Source: Pyrus communis (Eukaryota > Streptophyta > Magnoliopsida > Rosales > Rosaceae). Taken from it: a stretch of DNA of 64,000 nucleotides. Positions 21,490 to 32,871 of the stretch are shown here, piece by piece (position 1 is the first letter of the stretch; every line of letters starts with the position of its first letter). The notes under the pieces are model-generated. The model searched no databases. It saw nothing but the letters and a program-made list of their open reading frames with translations, and was not told the DNA's origin. Made by a program: the position numbers and the translations under genes. The stretch is taken from contig NC_084817.1 of the NCBI RefSeq assembly GCF_963583255.1, positions 10,422,121 to 10,486,120 on the forward strand. The letters are read 5' to 3'.

Positions 21490-23018
21490 ATGGCCCTGCA
21501 GCCGGAAGAAGAGGAAAACTTCTGCTATGCCATGCAGATCGCGTTTTCTTCAGTGCTGTCCATGTCTATGCAATCAGCAATCGAGTTAGGCGTTTTCGAC
21601 ATCATAGCAAAAGCCGGTCCTGGTGCCAAGCTCTCTTCATCAGAGATTGTAGCCCATATCAGCAGCGGCACCAGGAATTCTGAGGCACCGATGATGTTGG
21701 ACCGTATTCTAAGGCTCCTAGCCAGTCACTCTATTCTCATCTGCTCTTTTGTTGCTAATGAAGAAGATGGGTCTGATTCTCAAAGGCTCTATAGCCTTGG
21801 CCCTGTGTCCAAGTACTTTGTGACTAATGAAGATGGTGTTTCTTTAGGTCCCTTGATGGCATTCATTCAAGACAAGATCTTACTAGGCAACTGGTCTGTT
21901 TAGTACTGCTCTCTTGACCCTGCTATGTAACCTTTGTCTTAACCCTTTTCTCTTGGCCCTATTAATTGGAGGCTTGGAGCAATGATCCTGAATTTTGACT
22001 GGAATCACTTACCACTTATTTATTCACATCAAATTAGAAATTTCCACATCAGTCATTGATGAAATAAATTGGTGTCATGCTTGGTTTTTTTTTTTTTCCT
22101 AATTAGCCTAATTAATAGTAATTTTTTCTTTTTAACTCTAACTTGGGTGGTACACTTTGACATTGATAGGCCCCAGCTAAAAGAAGCAGTTACTGAAGGA
22201 GGAATTCCATTTAACAGGGTCCATGGTATCCATTCTTTTGAGTATCTAGATTTAGACCCCAGGTTTAATCACGTTTTCAGCACAGGAATGTTTAACCACA
22301 CCACTATTGTCATGAAGAAGATTGTTCATCTCTACAAGGGTTTTGAGAAACTTACTCAACTTGTTGACGTTGGCGGTAATGAGGGAGTGAATCTTAGTGT
22401 AATCACTTCTAAATATCCTCATATTAAGGGTATCAATTTCGACTTGCCTCATGTTGTAAAAAATGCCCCTTCATATCCTGGTAGCGATCGTTTTCCTTCT
22501 TAGTTTTATTTATCATGCACAAGCATGCAGCTTAAAATAGGAGTCAATTTATTTTTGCAGGAGTCGAACATGTTGGAGGAGACATGTTTGCAAGTGTTCC
22601 ATCTGGGGATGCCATTTTTATGAAGGTAATTTGTCAATTTCTTGAGCATTATTTTTTTATTCTTTTGTAGCTTGAGGTCATAAAAACAATGGTTACAATG
22701 TATCTTTTGATAAATTTGTAGTATATACTTCACGATTGGAATGACCAAGACTGCATAAAGTTGTTGAAAAATTGTTACAACGCTATTCCAGACGATGGAA
22801 AAGTGATTATCGTGGAAGCACTTCTTCCGGCGATGCCAGAGACTAGCACCGCCGTGAAGAGCACCTCCCAGATTGATGTGCTTATGCTGACTCTTAACTG
22901 GGGAGGAAAGGAGCGGAGCCGAGAAGAGTTCATGGCTTTGGCAACTGGTGCTGGATTTAGTGGCATTAAATATGAATGTTTTGTCTGTAATTGTTGGGTG
23001 ATGGAGATCTTTAAGTAA
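21490..23018 (+). CDS. caffeate-type O-methyltransferase (class I plant COMT family), four exons
   Basis: SAM-dependent methylation of a phenolic hydroxyl in phenylpropanoid-type metabolism, cytosolic. The precise substrate cannot be read from sequence. Exons: 21490-21893, 22170-22480, 22561-22625 and 22722-23018, all GT-AG, giving 1077 nt and 358 residues (family about 360). The N-terminal dimerisation domain includes [17 protein letters not shown] (about 29-45) and [13 protein letters not shown]. The SAM motif is LVDVGGNEG at 199-207, where most relatives have GGGTG or GGGIG. FDLPHV is at 225-230 and GDMF at 245-248. Catalytic residues corresponding to alfalfa COMT His269, Glu297 and Glu329 are present as His264, Glu292 and Glu324. 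N-P before GGKER is N-W here. Frame and splice sites are intact, so it is probably expressed, but altered SAM-site residues leave activity uncertain. Confidence 0.9.
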
Positions 23019-23340
23019 ACTCCTGCTTAGAAAAAGTTAAACCACTTCATGGAAGTGTACTCATCATGGCCTCCTGCCCCATCAATAACTCCGGCTCATA
23101 ATTCATGTCTCAGAAACACCTATGTCTGTGAGCATGATCAAGAAAGTATTTTTCTTAAAACCACAAGGAGATATGTCATGGCAACATGTCTACGTATATA
23201 TCTGATGCACTAATAATTAGGTGCTTATAAATGCATCTTAGTGGAGGAATAAAGTCTAAAATGTGGTTGTTTTAACATGTAGTGGCCTTGGCAATTTGTA
23301 GTCTCCTTTGTTTTGATCAATGTAATAAGAATTATAGTTT
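23019..23340 (+). other. 3' UTR region of the O-methyltransferase gene
   Basis: Non-coding sequence after the stop, with AATAAGAAT-type polyadenylation-like signals near 23320-23335. It ends before the composite transposon starting near 23397. Exact transcript end not determinable. Confidence 0.4.
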
Positions 23341-24213
23341 GGAATCTGTTTTTCTTCTTTCCTCGTCCTTAAAATGAAGTACTCATACAACTCTAAGGGT
23401 GCGTTTGTTGCACCGGACTGTCTCGGACTGGACTAGCTGCAGAGACTAAGTTGGACTGGCTTAGACTAGATTAAGCTGGACTAGCTTAGTGAAGTGTTTG
23501 GTGCAGTGTCGGACTAAGAACCAGGATAATGAAAACAGTACTGTTCACCAATTTGGTGTTTGCCTAGACTAGGACTACATTATTGTTCTATTGTAATTGC
23601 TTTTTTTTTTATTAAAGATATTATTAAAATTAATAATATTGGATGAGAGTGAGACTCAATAAAAATACAAAAACCAAATTTTCTTGCCAACAAAAGAAAC
23701 ATACATGATTCAAGAGTAGCATTGTTCCAAACATCAATATAACATAGTGTTCTCCCAACAATCGACATGGTTCAGGATGTTTTTCTTAATTATTCATCTT
23801 TGGTTTAAAGTTGCAGATTAAAGTTAAAGGTTTGTTTGCTTTTTTTGGTTGTGTTTTTTGCAGCTTTGTTTGCTTTGTCGTTTGCCTTATTACCTTTCAT
23901 GTTGGTGTTTTTTTGAACCGTGTTTAATTAAGTTGTACCGAAAAGAAAAAAACCATTAGTTCATCCCATACTGCAGCAAACATTAAAAAATACAGTGAAC
24001 AATTTGTTGAATCCAAATCACAAAAATTTTAATGTATCATCTAATCAAATTGAATTCCTCTCCAATCGAGTCACCGCTGATATCAGAGCAAAGCATATGT
24101 AAAGCAAGAAAATGTATAAGTAGGATTACTCAATAAATATCTGATTCACTTGACTCACTTCAATAGATATCAGATCAAGTTATGATGAAATAAACAGCAA
24201 CATGAAATATCAA

Positions 24214-24523
24214 CTATCGAGCCTTGAGTAGGGTCAAAGTGTCTTCGTCAGATGAAAAAGCTGTAACCTTGTTTGCACAAGGATCGACTTTGTTGTCATC
24301 TAGATCCCTTTCACTGTAAAAACCAGGTTTTTCAGGTTCAGGCAATCCACACCACTCAAGATTAGAACTGCAGCTGGCATGCTTGGCCTATCTGCCAGAT
24401 TTCGCTGCACACATAAAAAACCCACATGGATTGACCGCAAAACTTCATATGGATTACTGGAGTCTCCTACTAATGTATCGAGCATTTCAATGGACTTGCC
24501 TTCTGTGTATAAATTCCATGCCT
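24214..24523 (-). pseudogene. C-terminal fragment of a G-type lectin S-receptor-like kinase
   Basis: The minus strand encodes AWNLYTEGKSIEMLD (about 24520-24475), then NPYEVLRSIHVGFLCVQRN and DRPSMPAAVLILS. After a frameshift near 24345 come LPEPEKPGFYSERDLDD and a terminal KVTAFSSDEDTLTLLKAR with stop at 24214-24216. These are subdomain XI and the C-terminal tail of the S-domain receptor kinase family, plasma-membrane kinases with roles in recognition. The piece equals roughly the last exon. A splice-acceptor-like AG precedes it. The frameshift and lack of the rest of the kinase make it a gene fragment carried by the surrounding element. Confidence 0.85.
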
Positions 24524-24782
24524 AAAAGATCACAACCACCAATCATACTGAATAAATAGAAGTACAAAGAATCTAGTAAAATTCGACAGACATGGTGAAA
24601 ATAACTACATAATTACATCCAATGTGTATAAAAATATCAATCTTTCAATTGAGCATTATAATTTGACACCAAAATCAAAGGAACGAACTGTGTGAAGGGT
24701 CAAATTGAACACACTCTGAAAAAACTCAACTTAGATTCTGAAATTCACAGTCAAATCAACACAAATCCCCACCCAAGGTTCT

Positions 24783-25115
24783 TCACCAACCAGCATTTCT
24801 TTCAAACTTCACAATCAAATCAACACAAATCAACTTACTAATCGACGTGGGAATGACACCGATAAGATTATTACTGTAAATGAAAAGCTCTTCAAGTGAA
24901 GCTAAATTCCCTATCTCCTCAGACATTTCACCAAACACATAATTCTCACAGAGGTAAAGCTTTCTAAGGTTGGTCATTTTGCAGAAAGTGGTCAACATTT
25001 CTCCATGAAACCTATTTGTGCACAAGTCTAGAATCTCGAGATAATGACAATTTGCCAAACCCTTACTTAACTGAATTTTAGGTAACTTCATTACTTGATT
25101 TATATAAGTTACCAA
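24783..25115 (-). pseudogene. LRR ectodomain fragment of a receptor-like kinase (second part)
   Basis: Minus-strand frame with consecutive plant-type leucine-rich repeats: ANCHYLEILDLCTNRFHG, MTNLRKLYLCENYVFGEM and LASLEELFIYSNNLIGVIP. Homology stops after PTSISKL near 24840. It appears to continue the LRR piece at 31336-31539, because in related receptor kinases (At1g17230 type, from memory) GLANC follows the FSGPF segment directly. The two parts are separated here by the hAT and CACTA insertions and some non-coding sequence. It cannot make a receptor. Confidence 0.8.
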
Positions 25116-25148
25116 GTGCTAGAAACAAGCTTATTAAGCATTACAAAT

Positions 25149-25948
25149 TAGGGGTGGGTTCGGTTCAAAACGGTTCGGTTTTTTGCCAAAACCGAAACCA
25201 AACCGAAATTTCGGTTCGGTTCGGTTCATTTTTTTTTCGGTTCGGTTTTTTTCGGTTTTGGTTTTTTTCGGTTTTTTATTTTTATTTTTAAATGATGTAA
25301 ATGGAAGGAACCTACCTATCAACCTCCCAGTTCTCATATATCAGAGAATTGAGAGCCTCAAAATCCTGAATATATTCAAGTAATTCAACTACTTGTGATC
25401 AAGCAGAACGAATTCAAATTTTCAAAAGTTAAGCAAATACATAAACATATATTCTTCAAGGAAATGTACATCGACAGGATTCAAAATTCAAAAACTTTAA
25501 AATTTACAAAATCATGAAATAACTCAACAAATTAACTGATCGATGCAAATCGGAAAAAAAAGAAGCAATTGGGTTCTTCTAAATACCATAATCGGACTTC
25601 AATAGCGCATGCCCAGTGCCCACATTCAAATTCATAGTCAAGTCCACAATAGATCTAGAAAATTCCAAAACATATTTAGAGAAAAATACAAACTTTTTCA
25701 CCTTAAATTACATAAATTTCAAATGGGTAACCATACAATTAAAAACCTATGAACTGACAAATAAATAAAACCACAACCTTTGTTGCAGCGATATAGCCAT
25801 GATCGTCACAAGCTCTTTCAATTCCTCTTTTTGTCGGATCTCGAAAAGGGCGAGGGAAAATCATGGTTTGGAAGAAGGAATCCGCGAGGAGGACAGGAGA
25901 AGATTGGAGAGAGAGTGATTTGGAGGAAGAGAGGAAGGAGAGGGAGAG

Positions 25949-25980
<32 letters not shown>

Positions 25981-26414
25981 GAAGCAAAGGCAAAGGGGAA
26001 GCAGCGGACGGAACAGAGAGGTGTTTGAGATCTGAAATGAAATGGGAGTGAGACAGCTAGGGTTTGTAAAGTTAAAAAATTTTATAAAGCATTAAACATA
26101 AGAAACCTATAAATAAATTACTGGTACAATTATAACAACATAAAGCCTACAGTCAAGTTGGCTTGCAACAATTAACCCCAACCCGTAGGGAAAGGGTTCA
26201 AACCCCGATGGCAACATGTATTTTTTAGTATTTATATATGAATTTTTTTTCGGTTCGGTTTCCAAACCTCAAAAATCGAAACCGAACCAACCAAATTCGG
26301 TTCGGTTCGGTTTGGTAGTTTCGGTTTGGTTTTTTTTTCGGTTCAGTTTTTTTCGGCCTCGGTTCGGTTTGGTTTTCGGTTTTTTTCGGTTTTCGGTTTT
26401 TGAACCCACCCCTA
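25149..26414. mobile_element. non-autonomous hAT element
   Basis: Termini TAGGGGTGGGTTCGG on the left and its complement (...GAACCCACCCCTA) on the right; the hAT-typical TAGGGGTG end is clear. A perfect 8-bp target duplication TTACAAAT is present (25141-25148 and 26415-26422). Subterminal regions are rich in CGGTT(C/T)GGTTT repeats on both sides (25160-25275 and 26250-26400), usual hAT subterminal motifs. The interior (1.27 kb total length) has an (AG)n stretch at about 25930-25985 and no transposase. It is inserted in sequence next to the LRR fragment. Confidence 0.92.
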
Positions 26415-26799
26415 TTACAAATGCTTGAATTTTAGGTAACTTCATTACTTAACAAATCCTTTTTGTGCTCAGTTTTGATTCACTACAAGAAAAATGGCCT
26501 TTGGGCACAAAATTAGGGACACGAATGAGGTGTTTGTGTTTGTTTAAAGACCAATAAGGTGGAACAGTGCTCATTTGGTAGTGGCCACCATGACTTGTGC
26601 GCAATGTTAAGAAAAGTGGACACAAACACATTATTGGGCACAGAACCATGACTTTTGTGCCGTTAATGTCAGCAATGGAAATTTTTTATTAATTTGCAAT
26701 GACACCATAAATATAATTGTGTCCTATAATTTAATATATTTAAAGTAAAAGTAGATTTTTTGTGCCCTTTGTTTAAAATAATGTTTTAAACAAAATAAG

Positions 26800-29755
26800 A
26801 AGCCATTTTCCTCAATCTTCACGCCTCTCTGTCCTCATTCCTTCATTCCGCCTCTCTGTGTTTCCCCTTTCAACCCAGCCTCTCCTCAATTCCTCCGCCT
26901 CTCCTCTCTCTCTGGCTCTCCCCTTCCGAGCCTCTCTTCAACCCTAGGCTCTCTCTCTCTCTCTCTATTTTCGCCAAATTTTTCTATTTCCCCCTCTGTG
27001 TCTCTCTCGCCTCTCATCTCAATTCTCAAGTCGGAGTTCACATCTCACGCAGAAACAGAATTTGCAAATCCTTCCCTTTCAAATTTCACACACACTGCAA
27101 ATCGGTGGGTCTCAACTCAAGTCTTCAGTCGAGTTCACAAATTCTCAGACTCTGCAAATCCATCTCCTTCACACAGAATCTACAAATCAGTCGGCCTCAA
27201 CTCTCATCTCATCCCGAGTTCCCCTTCAGTTCAATGCTTGTATAATGGGATTCTTTCCTTTCCACTTCGTTCCAGGTAAAATGGTAACAGTTTAGAACTT
27301 GTATTGGTTAATTTAGTTAATAATTTGTGATTAATTTTAGGGTTAGGGTTAGGGTTAGGGTTCGTTTGAAACACAAGGGAACTGAGCGTTTTTCTCTTTT
27401 GGGTAATCAAAAGGGGATTTGATCTGGTTCAGATTCAAACATACCCATTTTTGCTTCGAATGGGAAGTGACCTGCTGTCACTTCGAATAGGTTTATACTG
27501 GAAGGTGATTGGCTGTTTTTATGAATTAACAAATATTGAGTTGTATATGTACTGATTAATGTATTAGCCAATGGTATATTTGGCTTTGGAAAGCTGTTAT
27601 TCAGCTTTTTCATGGCACAATAATTAATTGGAAGGCTGTTATTCCATTTTGCTCAAATTTGTTCATATTTCTCGTTGATTGTACAATTCAGGTTGATTGT
27701 TCATATTTGTGACTTGTCGCTATGAACGCATTTATACAATTCAGGTTGATTGTACAACGAGTGGGTTTTCGTATTTGTACAGTAGGCAATGATTCTTTAA
27801 GGAAGTTGAACTGGTAGAGTAATTTAGTTTAGGAAATAAAGCATGAATTGGTACTGGTAGTAGTATGTATAATGTATTGATCAACTTACAATCTAATAAG
27901 AGAAGGGTTTCTTAGAAAGCAAATGAACTGGCACTGGTTGTACTTTGATATGTTGTCAAATTGCTATGGTACTGGAAGTGGCAAATGGTTTATTTGTTCA
28001 AGTCTCTTCCAATTTTTCTCCTAATCTTCCCTTTATAGTTAATTTTATTTCCAACTAGCTTTTGTATGCTCTAATCAATTTGCTTGATATGATGCTGTTA
28101 ATTTCCAACTAGCTTCCATCTAAAATTTCCCCGACAAGAACTTCCATAAGTCCTAATCCAAAGAAGCACAAGAAAGCACAAACCTTGCAAAGGGCTTCTA
28201 GAACAAACAGGGGATTATGATATTAACCTTCAGAGCTATTGTATTTGCTTACCTGATTTTTCTTTTTATATACTTGATTAAGACATTTTGAATTTGCAAG
28301 TTCTGAAAGATGCTGAGATAGCCTTACTCCATGGCAGATCTGGAACTTCTAGGTATTGATTTTAATTATCTCTATTTTTTGGTGTCATTTTCGACTGATT
28401 GTGGGAATGGTTTTGAATTCGACTATATTCGTTTTGATGACTATATAATGAATGTGTATCTTTTTGACTACATAATGAATGTGTATGTAATGAATATTGT
28501 AGTCTGTTAGCCGAGTGGGTCTTTTATTCACTAACATCAAGCAAAGGGTTATGTCAGTTGGTTTCAACAGGTTTTTGCCATGGTCGCTCTCAATAGCGGT
28601 AATTCCAGTTGGTCAATTTCTTTGGTCTGTTACATAACTTAAAAGGATAGGAAACTTCTCTAGTCTCTGCTTGAATACTGGAATCAAAATGAAGATGATA
28701 ATATTTATCTATAACGAATCTGATCATTGAGCAACTAACCATGTAACCTTGTGCAAAGTCTTGTGGGACTGAACAACCTAGTAATGCATTTCTAAGTTTT
28801 TAATGTTTGAAAGTTTTTTGGTCCTTGAACATCACTGGAAATATGTGGTAGTTTCCCCTCTTGTTGGTTGTGTGAACTGCTTTATGGAAAATCTTAGAAG
28901 TTTTGTTTGTTTTTTATCTTGCTTGTAAATGTATTTTTTATGAGGAGTACTTGTCGTTTCCCCTATTAATCTTCTGCTTCCATTGTTGGTTGTTTTGGAT
29001 GGTGGAGTTGTTAAATAAGAATCATCTTTAAGCAGGTGGTGGAAAGGCCCCTAAAGCAAATATGAGTCCTCCCACAGATGATAGAGGTATATCTTTCATT
29101 CTTTATCCCTTCATTTTCTTTGCTCTTGTAAACTATTTGGTTTTTCTTTATCTTTGAATTTATATGTATATGTACATACAGATGTATGTATGTATGTGTA
29201 TCTACTACACTGAATTCGCAAGCTTTTAGTTTGTTTAAGTGCTGAATTTTTTTAAATCTGCATTTGAATTTTTTTTACATAAACTTTGTTTCCCTCTTTT
29301 CTCATACAGGTTGCTCTGCTTGGGTTCAGTTTTAAGCGCATTGAAAATGGAGGGGAAATTGATGCCAGTGCACCTTGGGACTACGCTGAGATTCAGATTT
29401 TTCCATCCCATAACAGGTTAGGTTTTCGCCTTCTAGTAAATTTTATTCTTTTAAGGGTATATGTTTTCTCCTCTGTTGTATTGGATTATAAAAGTTTGTT
29501 TTTTCTGTATATGCTACACTAAGTGCATTATTATTTCCCGTTGGTGATTCCTTTTGTCTGGTTATTCCATTGGAGAGTAACTACATGTTTTTTTTTTTTT
29601 TTGTGTATTAGAATTGATAAGTTACCTTTCCTCTCTTCGGACTTATAATAAATTGATAAATTATAATGATTTTTCATATTGTTGTATAGTTCCCTACCGA
29701 GTGGAAGCACGAAAGACATTATCAAAGCTGAAAGCTACTTGATTATAACAGGTTA
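26800..29755 (+). pseudogene. exon-like captured segments inside the CACTA element
   Basis: A CT-rich leader (26800-27270) ends at an AG/GTAAAA junction. Further blocks look like exons with flanking splice sites. Around 29309-29416, CAG precedes a run with LLGFSFKRIENGGEID and APWDYAEIQIFPS before AG/GTTAGG. Another block at 29688-29752 (LPSGSTKDIIKAESYLIITG) also ends before GTTAG. A block at about 28115-28205 encodes a basic Ser/Pro/Lys-rich stretch. The pieces are open and read in one direction, suggesting a processed or genomic host-gene capture. I do not recognise the source gene. Confidence 0.5.
27339..27361 (+). repeat. short TTAGGG run
   Basis: Four consecutive AGGGTT units inside the CACTA element. 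The plant telomere unit is usually TTTAGGG, so this six-base version is not an obvious interstitial telomere. Confidence 0.6.
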
Positions 29756-31335
29756 GATTTCAAAAAACTTATTTATTAGCTTGTGCTTGCCTGGTTATTT
29801 GTTTTTTTACTTATTCTTTGCTCTTTTCTTCAATTTGGCTGGTTGTTGCATTATGCTGCCAAGAGTATATCTTTCTACTATTATAATTAGGACTAGTGTA
29901 ACAACTTGCTATTTAGCTACTCTCTTACATAAGAAATCGTTAAAGTTTATGGTGTGTGTATTTAGGCAATGATTGAAAAATATTTATGTATTTTGGTTGG
30001 CATTTCTGTCGAAACTTTGCTACATTGTCTTTCAAAAGAAAGTAGCAATGCATCAGCATCGCTGCTTTTACTGCTCAATAGATTTCTCACTCATGTTCAT
30101 TTGCAAAGGTTGGAGCAGGGGCTGAAGGTTGTTTGCGGTGGTTGAGGGTTGTCTGGCATGCGAGGAACTCAAGAGTAATGGTATTTGTTAGGTTCTTAGA
30201 TTTAGTTAATAGTTTTTCATGGAATAAAAAATGTATTACGAATTATTTTCATTATATGTATGAATAATTTCTTATTGATGGTATTACTATTTGAATATAT
30301 ATATTTTTATATATTTATCCTATTGGGCACAATAACAAACTTGTGCTAACGAAAAAGTCATCTGACATGGGTGTCAGAAAAGCGGCACAGAAAACCGTTA
30401 TTTGTGCTGAGCCTTTTGGGCAGCAAAGAACATATTGTGCCCTTTGACAAATGGTGACACCCATAGAGGGCACAGACGCAAAGATAATAGCTGTATTGAT
30501 GCTATTGGTCTATGAGCACAATTGTTGGTGCTTTTTGGCCTCAAAGGGCACAGATAATTTATTGTGTGCAGTGCTCATTTTTCTTGTAGTGATTACTTAC
30601 TTCTATAAGTTTTGATACTAAAAACCCAACAAGCTTGCAAGAGGAACTAAATGGAAACAAGGATTAGAGATCAAACAAGAATACTTGTATGCTCAGTTTG
30701 AATTAAGGATTATAGTTTTTTTTTTCTTTGGTCTTTTTAATCTGTTGAATCAAGAAGTAGAGGTTGAATAAAGATATTTTAAACATAATCAAACAATAAA
30801 GGCATTCAAATATGTAGCTATCACAAGTCGGAAAAGAAACAAGTCACTCATTCTATTTTCTATTTGTACAGGATATCTAACTAATTAACAAAAAAATTAG
30901 CCTTTGAGCAATCAATTTACAGCTTTTGAGGTTGCTCTTTTTGTATTCATTTTTGCCATGGAGCTCCAATCAATTTACAGCTTTTGAGGTTGCTCTATTT
31001 GTATTCATTTTTGCCATGGAGCTCCTTCTTTTATATATACAAACTCCAATGATCACAGTAGACGAATACTCAAACAAAGAAAGATAAGAATGCATCTCCC
31101 AAACGAAAATCTGAACCCAGATCAAAACAGGATATGGAGGCAATGGTAAGATTATTGCTTGCAATTAAGCCCCAGAATTCATTGACTTCACATATATATT
31201 GCAATATGATTCATCAATCAAGAAGACAAACAACCCATGAACATGAGCCATTAGATGCAGGAAATTGAAGCAGGACCATTAGTTCCAACTTACAGTAGAT
31301 AAACAAGATATTTTTCAGAGCATGATTCATTTTAG

Positions 31336-31539
31336 TTAAACCCACCTTCTTCGCTCACTACTGAAAGGACCAGAGAAGAAGTTCTTGGACACATTGAATT
31401 CAGTTAAGTAAGGAAGATTACAAATGCTCGGAGACAAAGTGCCAGACAAATTAAGGCCACTGAGATTTAGAGAAGTTACCTTGAAATCAGAACAACGAAC
31501 TCCGGTCTAATTGCAAGGATTTGAATATGCTGAATTCCA
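31336..31539 (-). pseudogene. LRR receptor-like kinase N-terminal fragment (first part)
   Basis: Minus-strand frame from WNSAYSNPCN (31539) through TGVRCSDFKVTSLNLSG and GTLSPSICNLPYLTEFNVS to FSGPF, then a stop at 31336. This is the LRRNT_2 cap, with its C...C pair, plus the first leucine-rich repeats. The conserved Trp of CNWTGV is a TAG stop here. Upstream exon and signal peptide are not found. Together with 24783-25115 it represents a single receptor-kinase ectodomain gene fragment split by later insertions. Confidence 0.82.
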
Positions 31540-31692
31540 GGACACACACACACCCAAAATTAGCATACCCATATAGAATGAGACACCCACACACAGAGTA
31601 CGTACATACATACAGACACATACAATCATAGACTATATACATATCAATTATAAGATGAAATTCAACGATGGCAGAACAAATATTAGATGAAA

Positions 31693-31698
<6 letters not shown>

Positions 31699-31741
<43 letters not shown>
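31699..31741. repeat. (AT)n microsatellite
   Basis: About 21 uninterrupted AT units. Confidence 0.95.
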
Positions 31742-31743
<2 letters not shown>

Positions 31744-32577
31744 AATCCACTCCAGTAAAAGCCAAACTTTAATATCAATTTGAACCTAAAAATCAAAACC
31801 CTAATTTATTTTCAACTGCTCAGATCAGTTATTGAAAAGTTTTCAAACCAAAACAACGAAGTCGTTCATAACCCAATAATAATTTACCAAACAAAATCGA
31901 AGTCGTTCAATGAGGTCGTTCACGATCAGCAAAAGAAAATTGAAGAAGAAAATCGTTAGATTCGAAATTTACTTGACGAGGAGCAGAGGACGGCGAGCAG
32001 AATGCAGAGGACGGTGAGGATGACGAGTGCAAAGGAGTAGGACGTCTTCTCTCGCAGACAAGCGACGAATTTCTCTTTCTCTGGGCTTAGTATTACCATG
32101 AAAATTAGGGGTCCTCGCGAAGAACTCTTAGCGAAGGGCTTTGTCTGAGTGAGTCCGGGTTTATCCCATTCAACTCTGTCCCTCTACCTACCAAACATGG
32201 GATTACACTAAATACTTAATCCAGTCTAGTCCAGTCCCACTTAGTGAGACCAAACAAACACCCCCTGAAGTGTTTAGAGGTTCGCAAGCAGCAAGCATTT
32301 GGTCATATATTCATTGACTCTAAAATCGTCTAAAGTCATTCAAGGTTACATAAATTTATGGATACTAAAAATCAATTGCACGAGTGTTTTTTCCTAAAAA
32401 CAATTACTTGTACAATTTTGTAGTGTTTGAAGTTCAACAACAGCATGCAGTTGGTCATATTTTAATTGACTCTAAAGATCTCTAAAGTCTTTGACGGCCA
32501 CGACAATTTATTGCTACTAAAAAAACCAAATATGCAGGTGTTTTTTTATTTTATTTTAATAAACAATATTATTTACA

Positions 32578-32712
32578 CTAAGGGTGAGGGGGTGGCTCAG
32601 CCTCATAATGAGCTTGTAATAATGTGATTCAAATTTTCCTGTGACAAGTATTGAACCTAAGCCCTCTTGTTTACAAGTGAAGAGGAATACCATTAAAACG
32701 TAAGTGGCAACT
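32578..32712 (-). repeat. SINE-like dispersed repeat, copy 2
   Basis: Minus-strand relative of the 16420-16575 repeat. It has CTTCACTTGTAAAC, then AGGGCTTAGG, TTCAATAC (decayed B-box region) and a CCCCTCACCCTTAGTGT end. It lies within the tandem repeat. Confidence 0.55.
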
Positions 32713-32871
32713 ATGCGGGTGTTTACTTCCTAAAACCAGGTACTTGTACCAGACTGAAGTGTTTTGAGGTTTTCAAACAACACGCAATTGGTTATAAAAC
32801 TGTGTGGGTTTTGTCTTCCTAATGCAATTCTAAAGTGTTTGGAGGTCCACAAACAGCACAGTTGTTATATA

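Larger units (their letters stand above)
26481..30591. mobile_element. CACTA (En/Spm) transposon, non-autonomous, with exon-like captured segments
   Basis: Ends CACTACAAGAAAAATGGCC (26481) and its complement ...CATTTTTCTTGTAGTG (30591). A perfect 3-bp target duplication ATT lies at 26478-26480 and 30592-30594. The subterminal regions repeat a GGGCACA motif in both orientations (26500-26770 and 30320-30560), typical of CACTA subterminal repeats. No TnpA- or TnpD-like transposase is seen in 4.1 kb. The interior holds a CT-rich leader and several short exon-like blocks. Confidence 0.93.
23397..32265 (-). mobile_element. composite DNA transposon carrying receptor-kinase fragments
   Basis: The left terminus GGGTGCGTTTGTTGC (23397) and the complement of the right terminus, GGGTGTTTGTTTGG (right end about 32265), are alike. 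Both are followed by GGACTGGACTAG-type sequence, so they look like paired ends of one PIF/Harbinger-style element. The adjacent trinucleotides are TAA on the left and TGA on the right, so no perfect duplication is seen. The interior carries fragments of two receptor kinases (24214-24523; 24783-25115 plus 31336-31539) and later insertions of hAT and CACTA elements. A transcript-like leader lies on the minus strand near 32100-31950. The pairing of ends is inference. Confidence 0.5.

Noticed and set aside
27339..27361. Interstitial telomere repeat
   Set aside because: Four TTAGGG-type units only, not the plant TTTAGGG unit, and inside a CACTA element.
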